In this document: one piece after another, positions 1 through 7,693 of the stretch
Position numbering within the stretch: position 1 is the stretch's first letter
Layout: every line of letters begins with the position of its first letter
Source of the DNA: Gemmatimonadota bacterium
GTDB taxonomy: Bacteria > Gemmatimonadota > Gemmatimonadetes > Gemmatimonadales > Gemmatimonadaceae
DNA length: 33,544 bases
Direction: 5' to 3'
Assembly (NCBI GenBank): GCA_027622655.1
Contig: JAQBYI010000035.1
Coordinates: forward strand, 1-33,544
Notes under the pieces: generated by a model
What the model was told of the DNA's origin: nothing
The model's input: the letters and a program-made list of their open reading frames with translations, nothing else
Database searches by the model: none
Made by a program: the position numbers and the translations under genes

Positions 1-36
1 CCGCTCGCGCCACCGCTCGCGCCACCGCTCGCGCCA
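1..36. repeat. 12-bp tandem repeat, three perfect copies
   Basis: The unit CCGCTCGCGCCA occurs three times head to tail and touches the window edge, so more copies may exist outside. It lies in frame in the RND adaptor gene (minus strand), where each copy encodes Gly-Gly-Ala-Ser. Because 12 is a multiple of 3, copy-number change would alter linker length without shifting the frame. Confidence 0.95.
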
Positions 37-1472
37 CCACGGCCTGCCGTAGCACCCGCCGCACCCGCACCCGCACCCGCAGCTGGCTGACCAGCAGCGG
101 CCCGCCCGCTGTCAGCACCAGCAGCTGCGCCACGTCCACCGCGTCCACCGGCGGCGCGGGCCTGGCACGCGCCAGCAATCGCAGCGTCAACACCAAGCTC
201 CTTGTACGCGGTCTCCTGCTGAGTGCGCAGCGCCGCGCGGTCTGCGTCGGGGTCGCGCATCTTCGTCCGCAGGTCGTCGAGCATCTTGGCCGCTGCCGGT
301 TTGGCCGTGCGCGCAACGTCGATCTTCTTGCAGTCAGCGTCGGTCACTTGTGGTAGCTGCGCCCGCCCGCCGCCCTGACGCCCGCCACCCTGGCGACCGC
401 CCTGGATCAGCATGGGGTCGAGTTCGGCGCGGCTCGTCGTGGCCTGCGGACCGCCACGAGCGCCACCGTTCGCTCCGCCAAAGCCGCCCCGTCCGCCGCC
501 GGCCTGTTGGATCTTTGCCGCCACGCTGTCTGGATCGAGGAACAGCGCCCGCGCCGCTACATCCCATTCGCGCGTAGAGCGAATCGCGTCATTTTCGATG
601 GTGAGTATTTGCAAGCGTTCGTCGGTACGGACACTGACTTCGCCGTTCATTCCGGGACGAAGCAGCCCTTCGGAGTTATCGAGCGAAATGAGCACGGGGA
701 ACATCGTCACGTTTTGCTGAACCACGGCCTGTGGTTCGACTTTCTCGACCGATCCGTTGAAGGCTCGATCGGGGAAAGCGTCGACGCGCACGACGGCGTC
801 CTGACCGACCGCCACCTTGCCAATCTCAGTCTCGGCCACGAGCGCGCGGGCGCGAACCTCGCTCAGGTCGGCCATCGTTGCGATGACCGTGCCGGCGCTT
901 TGCCCGCCGCTACCCGCTTGAATGACCTGCCCCTTGGCAACAGGCCTCGTGAGAATCGTGCCCTCGACGGCGGCCACGACTCTTGAGTCCTTGAGTCGCT
1001 GCATTTGCAGTGTCACGTTCGTCTTGCGCGACAGCAGGCTCGCGTTGGCACTCGCCTCGGAGTTCTGCGACTGCTCGAGCACGTCCTTCGTGATGACGCG
1101 CTGCGCATAGAGGGAGGTGTTCCGGTCGAGCACTGACTTCGCGACGTCATACGCCGACTGAGCCGCCGCCTGGTCCGACAGATTCTGCATCAGGCTCGTG
1201 TGCAGGTCCGTCGTGTCAATCTGGACGATCAAGTCGCCGACGCGAACGTAACTGCCGACCTCTATGGACATGTCGATGACCTGCCCGGAGGCGGTTTTCG
1301 ACTTGACCTCGACAACGTTGATCGGTTCGACCACGCCGGTCGCTTCGGCCTCTACGAGAATGTCTCGTCGCTGGACCGTGGCCGTCTGGACCTGAATAGT
1401 GGCGACGGGCGCCTTGTTGCAGGCGACCACGCTGGCAACGACTAGCGTAAGGATGAAAAACTTGCGGTTCAC
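1..1472 (-). CDS. RND efflux periplasmic adaptor lipoprotein, 3' end beyond the window
   Basis: Membrane-fusion subunit of a tripartite RND exporter, linking an inner-membrane pump to the TolC channel encoded just upstream. The start is GTG at 1472, about 9 nt after GGGAG, and gives a lipoprotein signal ending VVAC (Cys 18), so the protein should be lipid-anchored. A biotinyl-lipoyl-like block follows (VVEVKSKTASGQVIDM, then GSYVRVGDLIVQID, about residues 38-80), then an alpha-hairpin of about 80 residues, a second lipoyl half (VVAAVEGTILTRPV) and a beta-barrel (ending LLRPGMNGEVSV). After residue 300 the chain becomes Gly/Arg/Ala-rich with two cysteines and is still open at base 1. Such low-complexity tails are not part of the standard adaptor fold. 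The pump gene presumably lies beyond the left edge. Substrate cannot be read; a MacA/HlyD-type adaptor is the main alternative. Confidence 0.88.
   Translation of the reverse strand, partial: MNRKFFILTLVVASVVACNKAPVATIQVQTATVQRRDILVEAEATGVVEPINVVEVKSKTASGQVIDMSIEVGSYVRVGDLIVQIDTTDLHTSLMQNLSDQAAAQSAYDVAKSVLDRNTSLYAQRVITKDVLEQSQNSEASANASLLSRKTNVTLQMQRLKDSRVVAAVEGTILTRPVAKGQVIQAGSGGQSAGTVIATMADLSEVRARALVAETEIGKVAVGQDAVVRVDAFPDRAFNGSVEKVEPQAVVQQNVTMFPVLISLDNSEGLLRPGMNGEVSVRTDERLQILTIENDAIRSTREWDVAARALFLDPDSVAAKIQQAGGGRGGFGGANGGARGGPQATTSRAELDPMLIQGGRQGGGRQGGGRAQLPQVTDADCKKIDVARTAKPAAAKMLDDLRTKMRDPDADRAALRTQQETAYKELGVDAAIAGACQARAAGGRGGRGAAAGADSGRAAAGQPAAGAGAGAAGATAGRGGASGGASGGAS
52..80. repeat. GCACCC hexamer repeat in adaptor coding sequence
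   Basis: Three full GCACCC units plus a partial one lie at 61-80, with one more copy at 52-57. Read on the minus strand they encode alternating Gly and Ala in the C-terminal low-complexity tail of the adaptor. With the 12-bp repeat next to it, this points to slippage as the source of the tail. Confidence 0.85.
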
Positions 1473-1533
1473 TTCGAACTCCCGGTGGGGACGATTTCGT
1501 CTGTAAGAACAGGTGCTGAGCGTAATGAGCCGG

Positions 1534-2871
1534 CTACTTCAAGTCGCGGCCAATCAGCGACTCAATGTTGGCTTTGGCGAGGCGTGCGTTCTGGCGCGAT
1601 GTGATCAGTGACGTGCGGGCGTTGTCGAGCGACGTCTGCGCGGTGAGCAGGTCCAGCAGCTGCTTGGTGCCGAGGTTGTACTGTTGCTGCACGACGCGGA
1701 GGTTTTCCTCGGCGGCCTGAATCTGAAGCTTGTTGAGTTCGATCGTCAGCGTTGCCGTGCTGAAGTTGTTGAGGAACGTCGTGAGGTTCTGCTGCGCGAG
1801 GAACTTCTGGTCGCGGAGGTTTGCTTCGGCGTTCTCAACACCCACGCGCGTCGTGATGATCTGCTGTTCGCGCTGAAAGTTGTTGAAGAGGGTGTAGTTC
1901 AGATTGAACCCGAGGCTGGTGCTGTTGCCCGATGGCGCGCCCCACTGGTAGTGCGCCGAGTTGTCCACGGTCAGGCCGTAGCCCATGGTCATGGAGAGTG
2001 TCGGCATGTACGGCGCGCGCGCGCCGCGCGCGGCCGCCTGCTGCGCTGAGACCTGGGCGTCCGCCTGGCGTACGGCTGGACCTTCGAGCGCCATCGCCAC
2101 GAGAGACGTTTCGTCCAGTTCGATTGGCGCGATATCCGACGTGTCTGCCGCCGTGGCGGTCACTGTGAACGGCGTGGCGACATAGCGCGTGAGCTGGGCA
2201 TTGGCGTTGCGGAGTTGGTTCTGAGCGGTCAAAATCGCCTGACGCGCGTTGCCGACCGCGATGGCGCCGCTCAGCGAATCGGTACGGGTTGCGGACCCAG
2301 CATTGATCTTTGCCGTCGAAACGCGAAGCTGCTGCTCTGCCTGCTCGAGCTGACGCTGTGCGGCTGACTCCTGCTCGCGAGCCGTGAGTACGGCGTAGTA
2401 CGACGTCTTCACGCTGAGCGCCACGTTGTATTGCTGGCTGATGAGCGTGGCTTCACTCGCTGTCAGATTCGACTGCTGCGTACGGTAGTTGTTCCACCGC
2501 TGTCCACCGTCGAACAGCGTGATGGCGCCGATGTTCAGGCCGCGGCTGTAGCTCCACGGGTTTGGCGTTGTCGGCAGCTTCACGCCTTCTGCGTAGCGTT
2601 CGCCACCACGCTGGGTTGCTCCCGTGCTGATGCCGAGCGTCGGTATGTATCCCAGGTTGAACCGCGCCTGCCTCACGTTCCCCGCGCCCGTGCGCAGTGC
2701 GTTACGTGCTTGAATCGTGGACGGCTGGTTGAGCTGCGCCAACCGTACGGCTTCGTCGAGGGAAATGGCGCGCGCCTCCCCTCCGACCTGCGCCGAGAGC
2801 GCGACTGGGGCCAGCGTCATCGTAAGCGTCATCGCCAGCGCCATCGTGACACCCTTCACCAGCATCTTCAT
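1534..2871 (-). CDS. TolC-family outer-membrane efflux protein
   Basis: Outer-membrane channel partner of the RND adaptor encoded immediately downstream. It has 445 residues, normal for the family. A Sec signal peptide occupies about residues 1-27 and ends ALSAQ. The mature part shows the two-fold repeat of long amphipathic helices typical of TolC trimers: ISLDEAVRLAQLNQP at the start of the first half, long Gln/Ala/Leu helices around 150-225 and again from about 350, and NYTLFNNFQREQQI for a strand-to-helix turn. The ATG at 2871 follows AGGAG and GGAG motifs and overlaps the TGA of the CpxP-like gene by 4 bp, so translation is probably coupled. The adaptor starts about 60 bp further on. Substrate specificity cannot be judged. 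Confidence 0.9.
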   Translation of the reverse strand: MKMLVKGVTMALAMTLTMTLAPVALSAQVGGEARAISLDEAVRLAQLNQPSTIQARNALRTGAGNVRQARFNLGYIPTLGISTGATQRGGERYAEGVKLPTTPNPWSYSRGLNIGAITLFDGGQRWNNYRTQQSNLTASEATLISQQYNVALSVKTSYYAVLTAREQESAAQRQLEQAEQQLRVSTAKINAGSATRTDSLSGAIAVGNARQAILTAQNQLRNANAQLTRYVATPFTVTATAADTSDIAPIELDETSLVAMALEGPAVRQADAQVSAQQAAARGARAPYMPTLSMTMGYGLTVDNSAHYQWGAPSGNSTSLGFNLNYTLFNNFQREQQIITTRVGVENAEANLRDQKFLAQQNLTTFLNNFSTATLTIELNKLQIQAAEENLRVVQQQYNLGTKQLLDLLTAQTSLDNARTSLITSRQNARLAKANIESLIGRDLK

Positions 2872-3266
2872 CTCCGTTCTCCTGAGCGCGCCGAGCCTTC
2901 GCGATTTCGGCGCTCTGCCTGCATCTGGTCGTAGATCGCCTTCTGCTCCGGTGTGAGCAGCTGCGCAAGTCGCTGGCGCCAGTCGGCGTCGATGTAATCC
3001 TGCGCCGCACGCAAGGGGTCGAGGATCGCTTTCTGTTGATCCATCAACGTCCTGTACTTCTTGTCACGGTCGTCGAAGATGGCCGCAGCCGAATCCCTCT
3101 GGCCAGGCGTCAACTCCAATCGGTCGAAATACCGTGTGCGTGACGACCGTGCATCCGTTGCGCGCCCACCGCCCTGCATTGCGCGGTCTGCCGCGAGCGC
3201 GATTGCCGCTCCGGCTAGCGCCGTGCCGAGGTACATGGCGAGTGCGAGTCCCTTCGTTCGTGACAC
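2868..3266 (-). CDS. CpxP/Spy-like periplasmic protein
   Basis: A 132-residue protein with an N-terminal hydrophobic segment (about residues 8-26), either a signal peptide or an anchor. A helical, charged remainder carries two LTP-x-Q-type motifs: LELTPGQR near residue 52 and LLTPEQKAIYD near 108. Paired motifs of this kind mark the CpxP/Spy/ZraP group of periplasmic chaperones and stress or metal sensors; the resemblance is at motif level only. The GTG start at 3266 has AGGG a few bases upstream and lies 9 bp after the anti-sigma gene; its stop overlaps the TolC start. In this operon it could monitor envelope damage and feed back on the sigma/anti-sigma pair, but that is inference. Confidence 0.65.
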   Translation of the reverse strand: MSRTKGLALAMYLGTALAGAAIALAADRAMQGGGRATDARSSRTRYFDRLELTPGQRDSAAAIFDDRDKKYRTLMDQQKAILDPLRAAQDYIDADWRQRLAQLLTPEQKAIYDQMQAERRNREGSARSGERR

Positions 3267-3275
3267 GTCAGCACC

Positions 3276-3653
3276 CTATTGGTGGCCTGTGAGCTTGCGC
3301 AGGGTTGCCTGTTCCTGCGAAAGAGGCTCGCGCTGCGCGAGAGCCGACTCCAATCCCTCGACTTCCACGATCGCTTTGTACGCCATCGTGCGGTCGAGGC
3401 GCGCCTGCTCGCGCAGGTACAGCCCGCCAGCAATGACCAGCGCCGCAGCTGCGGCCGCGAGACCCACCCGCGTCCAGCGATCAGGAACCGTCCACCACGT
3501 CTCGGACTCGTCGACGCGGTTCATTATCCGTTGCTCGAGCGCCGCCCAGTATGCCTCACCGGTCGGCTTGCTGTAGATGGCACGCAACGCTGTGGTCAGT
3601 GCGTCTTCGGGCACTGCTCTTGGGCCCTGGGGACCGCGATGCTCATCGTTCAT
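3276..3653 (-). CDS. putative membrane anti-sigma factor
   Basis: A 125-residue protein whose ATG overlaps the stop of the ECF sigma gene by 4 bp, the usual place for a cognate anti-sigma factor. An N-terminal cytoplasmic part of about 60 residues is followed by one predicted membrane helix (VGLAAAAAALVIAGGLYL, about residues 63-81) and a short periplasmic tail rich in Glu, Gln and Arg. No His-x3-Cys-x2-Cys zinc motif of the ZAS type was found. The call therefore rests on gene position, topology and size rather than a recognised domain. The periplasmic tail is only about 40 residues, so a separate sensor, perhaps the CpxP-like neighbour, may provide the signal. Confidence 0.6.
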   Translation of the reverse strand: MNDEHRGPQGPRAVPEDALTTALRAIYSKPTGEAYWAALEQRIMNRVDESETWWTVPDRWTRVGLAAAAAALVIAGGLYLREQARLDRTMAYKAIVEVEGLESALAQREPLSQEQATLRKLTGHQ

Positions 3654-4264
3654 AGTTTGCTCCTCACTTCGCCAAGTACGCCGCGCAAATGTGTCCGCGC
3701 GTAATGCAGGTCAGATCGGGCCGTCCCTTCCGGAATGCTCAGGATTTTGCCGATTTCGGAATGCTTGTATCCTTCCACGTCGTGCAACACAATCACGGCG
3801 CGTTGCCGCGCCGGGAGCGTGTCCAGCGCCGCTGTCAGGCGACTCCTGAGCTCGCTCCCTTCTGCCGGATCGCGAAACGGAGATGCCACCGTTTCCGGTA
3901 GCTCGTCCGCGTCGCGCACCTTGCGCCGCCGCGTGATGTCCAGCGCCGCATTCGCGACGATCCGGTGCAGCCACGCGCCAAACGCCTTATCCGGCAGAAA
4001 CCGATCGAGGGCACGGTACGCGTGCAGGAATGCGTCCTGCACGGCGTCTTCTGCGTCCTCGTGATTGGCGACAATAGCACGCGCCACCGCGTACGCTCTC
4101 CGTTTGTGCATGCGCACGAGTTCGGAGAACGCCGACCGCTGGCCGCGCTGCGCGGCCAGTACGAGCGCACGCTCGTTTGCCGGCCGCTCAGTCACGAACC
4201 ACCGGGCCTTCCCGGTAGCCTGCGTCGCCTTGGAACCACCAAGAGCCAAGACGGCGCTGGTCAT
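3650..4264 (-). CDS. ECF-type RNA polymerase sigma factor
   Basis: Group IV sigma factor that directs RNA polymerase to stress promoters, probably including its own operon. Region 2 is visible from about residue 40: AFSELVRMHKRRAYAVARAI, then DAEDAVQDAFLHAYRAL and FGAWLHRIVANAALD. Region 4 follows from about residue 145: TLPARQRAVIVLHDVEGYKHSEIGKI, with helix-turn-helix continuation SIPEGTARSDLHYAR. With the ATG at 4264 the protein is 204 residues. An in-frame GTG at 4195 would remove 23 residues with no family features (181 residues, a commoner ECF size), and GGGAAGG lies about 12 nt before it, so either start is possible. The stop overlaps the anti-sigma start. All five genes down to the RND adaptor are on one strand with gaps of at most about 60 bp. 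Confidence 0.92.
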   Translation of the reverse strand: MTSAVLALGGSKATQATGKARWFVTERPANERALVLAAQRGQRSAFSELVRMHKRRAYAVARAIVANHEDAEDAVQDAFLHAYRALDRFLPDKAFGAWLHRIVANAALDITRRRKVRDADELPETVASPFRDPAEGSELRSRLTAALDTLPARQRAVIVLHDVEGYKHSEIGKILSIPEGTARSDLHYARTHLRGVLGEVRSKL

Positions 4265-4377
4265 GCAATCCGCTCGTCAATCACAATCTCCCATACGCGC
4301 CGACTGGTATGTCCGTTGGACGTCCAGGACGCCGTTCAGTTAGTCTGCCGACCCACCCGGCCAGGCCGGCGGACCGC
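4265..4377. promoter_or_regulatory. upstream region of the sigma operon with two palindromes
   Basis: This 113-bp gap should hold the sigma operon promoter. Two perfect palindromic elements are visible: TGGACGTCCA at 4317-4326 and CCGGCCAGGCCGG at 4357-4369, the latter just after the HD gene stop. Neither is followed by a T-run, so no intrinsic terminator is claimed. No confident ECF-type -35/-10 pair was found. Confidence 0.35.
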
Positions 4378-4968
4378 TCAGGCGCCGTCCAGTCCCAGCA
4401 GCGCAGCGCGCTCCCGCATGGATCCGATGACGCGCGCAATGTGGGCGTCCAGTTCGACGCCGAGTTCCGCCGCGCCGTGTATGACGTCCTCGCGGTTGAC
4501 GCCGCGCGCAAAGGCCTTGTCCTTCATCTTCTTCTTGACACTTGAAACCTCGAGATCGTTCACGCTGCGCGACGGGCGCACGAGCGCGCAGGCGGTGACG
4601 AGTCCGCAGAGTTCGTCCACAGCGTAGAGCGACTTCGCCATCAGCGTCGTTCTTGCCACACCGGTGTAATCTGCGTGGCCGAGAATAGCCTCAAGCACGT
4701 CGTCGGGATAACCAGCCGAACGCAGGTGGCGCACGCCTTCGCTCGGATGCTCGGTGTCGGCCGCATGCGCGTTGTTGGGGAACCGCTCGTAGTCGAAGTC
4801 GTGCATCAGGCCCGCGAGGCCCCATCGGTCGGCGTCCTCTCCGAAGTGCGCGGCGTAAGCGCGCATCGCTCCCTCCACCGCGAGCATATGCCCGCGGAGC
4901 GACGCACTCGGCGTCCATTCCTCCATCAGGGCGAGCGCATCGGCGCGGGCCGGAAGTCCGTTCGTCAT
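4378..4968 (-). CDS. HD-domain phosphohydrolase-like protein
   Basis: A 196-residue cytosolic protein of the HD superfamily of metal-dependent phosphohydrolases. Visible ligands are His 27 (in RGHMLAVEG), the HD pair at residues 56-57 (GLMHDFDYE), a His in EHPSEG and another in LGHADYTG, followed by the Asp of YAVDELCGL. The layout matches small bacterial HDIG-type proteins often described as hydrolases, whose substrates are mostly unknown. Length is normal for that group. The start is ATG at 4968 with no clear Shine-Dalgarno. It is 137 bp downstream of the metal ATPase on the same strand, so it may be a separate unit. Nothing links it to a specific nucleotide substrate. Confidence 0.75.
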   Translation of the reverse strand: MTNGLPARADALALMEEWTPSASLRGHMLAVEGAMRAYAAHFGEDADRWGLAGLMHDFDYERFPNNAHAADTEHPSEGVRHLRSAGYPDDVLEAILGHADYTGVARTTLMAKSLYAVDELCGLVTACALVRPSRSVNDLEVSSVKKKMKDKAFARGVNREDVIHGAAELGVELDAHIARVIGSMRERAALLGLDGA

Positions 4969-5105
4969 GCGGCAGAGGGTGTCGGGAACTCGTGATTCCG
5001 TGCCGGTCGTCCCAGTGAGCAGCCGGTCGGCGCTGCCCTCCCGTGGGCGGAGCGTTCTATAAATGTGTCAACGCGTCCCGGGATTCGCGACGGCGTCCCC
5101 TGGAA

Positions 5106-7001
5106 CTACCCGCGCGAGGCGCGAAGTGCGTTGAGGATCACCGCTACGTCGATGCCTTCCTGCAGGAGCGCGCCGGCTGTCGGGGGGATGTAGCCCATCG
5201 CGGCGGCCACCATCGCAATGCCGCTCAGCCCGAGTCCAACGACGATGCTTTGGCGGGCGATCCCGGTTGCCCGACGTCCGATCTGCATCGCGGTCGTGAC
5301 GCGCGTGACGTCGTCGGCGAGGAGAACAATGTCCGCTGCTTCGGCCGAAATGCCGCCTCCGTGCGCGGCGAGCGCGATGCCGACAGTCGCGGACGAAAGG
5401 GCGGGGGCGTCGTTGGTGCCATCGCCGGTCATGAGCACGCGCCTGCCTTCGGCAAGCAACGCGCGCACAACGTTGACCTTGTCGTCGGGCATCATGTCGC
5501 CGCGCGCTTCGGAAATGCCGAGCGTCGCCGCGAGCTCCGCGACGTTCTCGTGGTGATCACCAGACACCAGGAGTATCCGCGTCACGCCGAGCGTGCGCAG
5601 TTCGGCGAAAAACTGCGGGAGCCCGTCGCGCGTTCGATCGGCGTATTCGATCACTCCGGCCGCGTGGCCGTCCACCGCGACATAGGCGCGCAGGCCATGG
5701 CCGCTCGCCCGCGCGGCGGCGATTGCCTCCGCCGCGCTCGCCTGTTCGGCCGAAACGAACTGACTTGATCCGACGCTTACCCGACGGCCGCGCACCATTC
5801 CGGTGACGCCTTGACCCGGTGCTTCGATGACATTGCTCGCGGCGGGAATCACGACAGCGCGGCGCTCGGCCTCCACAATTACCGAGCGCGCGAGCAAATG
5901 GCCGGAGTGTTGCTCGACGCCGGCTGCAAGATCGAGCACATCCAGCTCCGACAAGGTTCCGATGGCTCGCACCGCTGCGACTTCGGGGTAGCCGACCGTA
6001 AGCGTTCCTGTCTTGTCGAATACGGCGGTGTCCACGGACCCGATCTGCTCGAGCGCCGCGCCGGAGCGCACGACAATCTGGTGGCGTGCGGCCCGATTGA
6101 TACCGCCGATCACGGCGACCGGTGTCGCGAGTATCAGGGGGCACGGTGTGGCTACAACGAGCACCGCGAGTACCCGGAGCGGGTCGCCCGACGCGGCCCA
6201 CGCCGCAATGCACGCGACGATTGTGATGGGAGTGAACCAGACGGCGTAGCGGTCAGCGAGACGCTGAATGGGCGACTTCTCGCTCTGCGCAGTTCGGACG
6301 AGTTCCACGATTCTGGCGTAGAGGCTTTCGCTTGCCAGTGCGGTCGCCCGCATGTGAAAAGCCCCTTCCAGGTTGATGGCCCCCGAGCGCACAACGGAAC
6401 CAGGTGCTACTCGTTCGGGCGAAGGCTCACCGGTGAGCCGCGCGACTTCGAGGTGAGACACGCCTGTGGAAACGACTCCGTCGCACGGGATCATTTCACC
6501 GGGCCGGACGAGCAGGTCGTCTCCGACAGCGATGTCGTCAACTGCGATTACCTCGATGACCGAGCCACGCGTCCGATTGGCTCGCCGTGGTGCCCGCGCC
6601 TCGAGTTCCCGAACGGCGGCTGATGCGCGCCCTTCCGCGTAGCGCTCGAGAAGATCTCCGCCCGTCTGCATGAGAAGGATCACCAGCCCTGCCACGGGCT
6701 GCCACAGAACGATGGCTCCGACGATCGCGAGCGCGGCCACGATGTCGGCGGCAAAGTGTCCTCGCAGCGCTCCGCGTGCAGTGCGAGCAACGACCGGTCC
6801 GCCCGTGGCAACGAGGAGTGCGATCCCGATTTCGTCGCTCCAGCGGTAGTCGGCGGCAGTAAGGCCGATGGTCACGACGAGAGCCGCCAGGGCTGCAGCC
6901 GGAAACCGCCACGCGGGTGACGCGAGGCGGGAAATCGAAAGCGCCCCGTGGCTGTTAGCCGTGGGGCGCTTCAGGTGCGCTGCCGGTGTCGAGTTCGCCA
7001 T
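5106..7001 (-). CDS. P1B-type heavy-metal transporting ATPase with a TPC motif
   Basis: Membrane ATPase that pumps a transition metal across the inner membrane. Core motifs are present: TGEP in the actuator domain (about residue 192), TPCPLILATP in the ion-binding helix (Cys 287), the phosphorylated Asp in DKTGTLT (Asp 329), and GDGTNDAPAL (about 527). The pre-phosphorylation motif is TPC-x6-P, not CPC, which in the published subgrouping points towards P1B-5 rather than copper or zinc pumps. The usual HP dipeptide region reads HSGHLLA, so the proline is replaced. There is no N-terminal CxxC metal-binding domain and no C-terminal hemerythrin domain, and the N-terminus seems short of a full set of helices. 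631 residues. A terminator-like hairpin overlaps its first codons, so the start deserves checking. Metal specificity is not determined. Confidence 0.85.
   Translation of the reverse strand: MANSTPAAHLKRPTANSHGALSISRLASPAWRFPAAALAALVVTIGLTAADYRWSDEIGIALLVATGGPVVARTARGALRGHFAADIVAALAIVGAIVLWQPVAGLVILLMQTGGDLLERYAEGRASAAVRELEARAPRRANRTRGSVIEVIAVDDIAVGDDLLVRPGEMIPCDGVVSTGVSHLEVARLTGEPSPERVAPGSVVRSGAINLEGAFHMRATALASESLYARIVELVRTAQSEKSPIQRLADRYAVWFTPITIVACIAAWAASGDPLRVLAVLVVATPCPLILATPVAVIGGINRAARHQIVVRSGAALEQIGSVDTAVFDKTGTLTVGYPEVAAVRAIGTLSELDVLDLAAGVEQHSGHLLARSVIVEAERRAVVIPAASNVIEAPGQGVTGMVRGRRVSVGSSQFVSAEQASAAEAIAAARASGHGLRAYVAVDGHAAGVIEYADRTRDGLPQFFAELRTLGVTRILLVSGDHHENVAELAATLGISEARGDMMPDDKVNVVRALLAEGRRVLMTGDGTNDAPALSSATVGIALAAHGGGISAEAADIVLLADDVTRVTTAMQIGRRATGIARQSIVVGLGLSGIAMVAAAMGYIPPTAGALLQEGIDVAVILNALRASRG
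6939..6971 (-). terminator. hairpin resembling an intrinsic terminator inside the start of the ATPase gene
   Basis: A 9-bp perfect outer stem (6939-6947 with 6963-6971, AAGCGCCCC pairing GGGGCGCTT) encloses a 4-bp inner stem (6950-6953 with 6957-6960) and a 3-nt loop. On the minus strand it is followed by TTTCGATTT. It sits 30-62 bp inside the ATPase gene and 63 bp after the 53-residue protein gene ends. It could attenuate read-through from the cyclophilin/small-protein genes into the ATPase, or end that transcript if the ATPase has its own start further on. Confidence 0.5.
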
Positions 7002-7033
7002 GGGGCGCTCGCGTCACGCCATGAGCTGGCGCG

Positions 7034-7195
7034 CTAACGCATCGCGCTCGCGGTAGACGTTACTTCTTCGTGGCCTTCGAACTTTTTGGCCGTGAGCTTG
7101 CTGACCACCACCACGACGATCGCAAGCGCGATCACGCCGAAAATGAGTCCGGCGAACGCGGCGTTGCGGTCGGATGGCGCCTGATGTGCTGACAT
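7034..7195 (-). CDS. 53-residue single-pass membrane protein
   Basis: A small gene with a clear ribosome site: GAGGA lies about 5 nt before the ATG at 7195. The product is polar at the N-terminus (MSAHQAPSDRN), then has one hydrophobic helix of about 20 residues (FAGLIFGVIALAIVVVVVSK) and a charged tail (KLTAKKFEGHEE). The charge pattern suggests the N-terminus outside and the Lys-rich side inside. It lies 27 bp after the cyclophilin gene and 32 bp before the metal ATPase, so it is probably co-transcribed with one or both. I do not recognise a family. A regulatory or stabilising partner of the ATPase is possible but rests only on position. Confidence 0.75.
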   Translation of the reverse strand: MSAHQAPSDRNAAFAGLIFGVIALAIVVVVVSKLTAKKFEGHEEVTSTASAMR

Positions 7196-7222
7196 GGAGT
7201 TCCTCGTGGGGTCTGGTGCGGG

Positions 7223-7684
7223 TCAGGAGACGCGCACGGAGTTCATGACGTCGTTGGCCTTGATCTTCTTCATCACATCGAGCCCGGCAGTCACTTTGCC
7301 AAATACGGTGTGCACGCCGTTGAGGTGCTTCGTGTTCGCTTCGCTGAGCACCATGAAGAACTGACTTCCGCCAGTATCCTTTCCGGCGTGGGCCATGGAA
7401 AGCGCTCCCACTTCGTGCTTGCGCGGATTGCCTGCGGTCTCGCACTTGATGTGGTAGCCCGGTCCGCCGGTGCCAACACGGGGGTTGCCGTTCGGCAGGT
7501 CGCGCGAGAGCGGATCGCCGCCCTGAACAACGAAGTCCGGGATCACGCGATGGAACTTAACGCCATCGTAATACTTCTCGTTCGCAAGCTTCTCGAAGTT
7601 GGCGACAGTTCCCGGCGCGTCGGCGTCGTAGAGTTCGGCGGTAATCGTGCCGAGATTGGTTTCGAAAATGGCGGTCTTTGGCAT
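7223..7684 (-). CDS. cyclophilin-type peptidyl-prolyl cis-trans isomerase
   Basis: Catalyses proline isomerisation in protein folding. The 153-residue chain is a single cyclophilin domain without a signal peptide, so it should be cytosolic. Family blocks are clear: [20 protein letters not shown] (with the catalytic Arg), [15 protein letters not shown] and GVHTVFGKV. The Trp seen in human cyclophilin A before LDGKH is His here ([10 protein letters not shown]); bacterial members often differ at this site and bind cyclosporin weakly. The start is ATG at 7684, 9 bp after the endonuclease III stop, so it is probably in the same transcript, although no strong Shine-Dalgarno is visible. Confidence 0.95.
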   Translation of the reverse strand: MPKTAIFETNLGTITAELYDADAPGTVANFEKLANEKYYDGVKFHRVIPDFVVQGGDPLSRDLPNGNPRVGTGGPGYHIKCETAGNPRKHEVGALSMAHAGKDTGGSQFFMVLSEANTKHLNGVHTVFGKVTAGLDVMKKIKANDVMNSVRVS

Positions 7685-7693
7685 CGGGGAAAC

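Noticed and set aside
1-80. Direct repeats as a possible CRISPR array
   Set aside because: Units are 12 and 6 bp with no spacers, in frame within a coding sequence; no cas genes are present.
5056-5071. TTGACA (5066-5071) and TATAGA (5056-5061) upstream of the HD gene as a promoter
   Set aside because: The hexamers are only 4 nt apart, so they cannot act together, and no matching partner lies at 16-18 nt for either.
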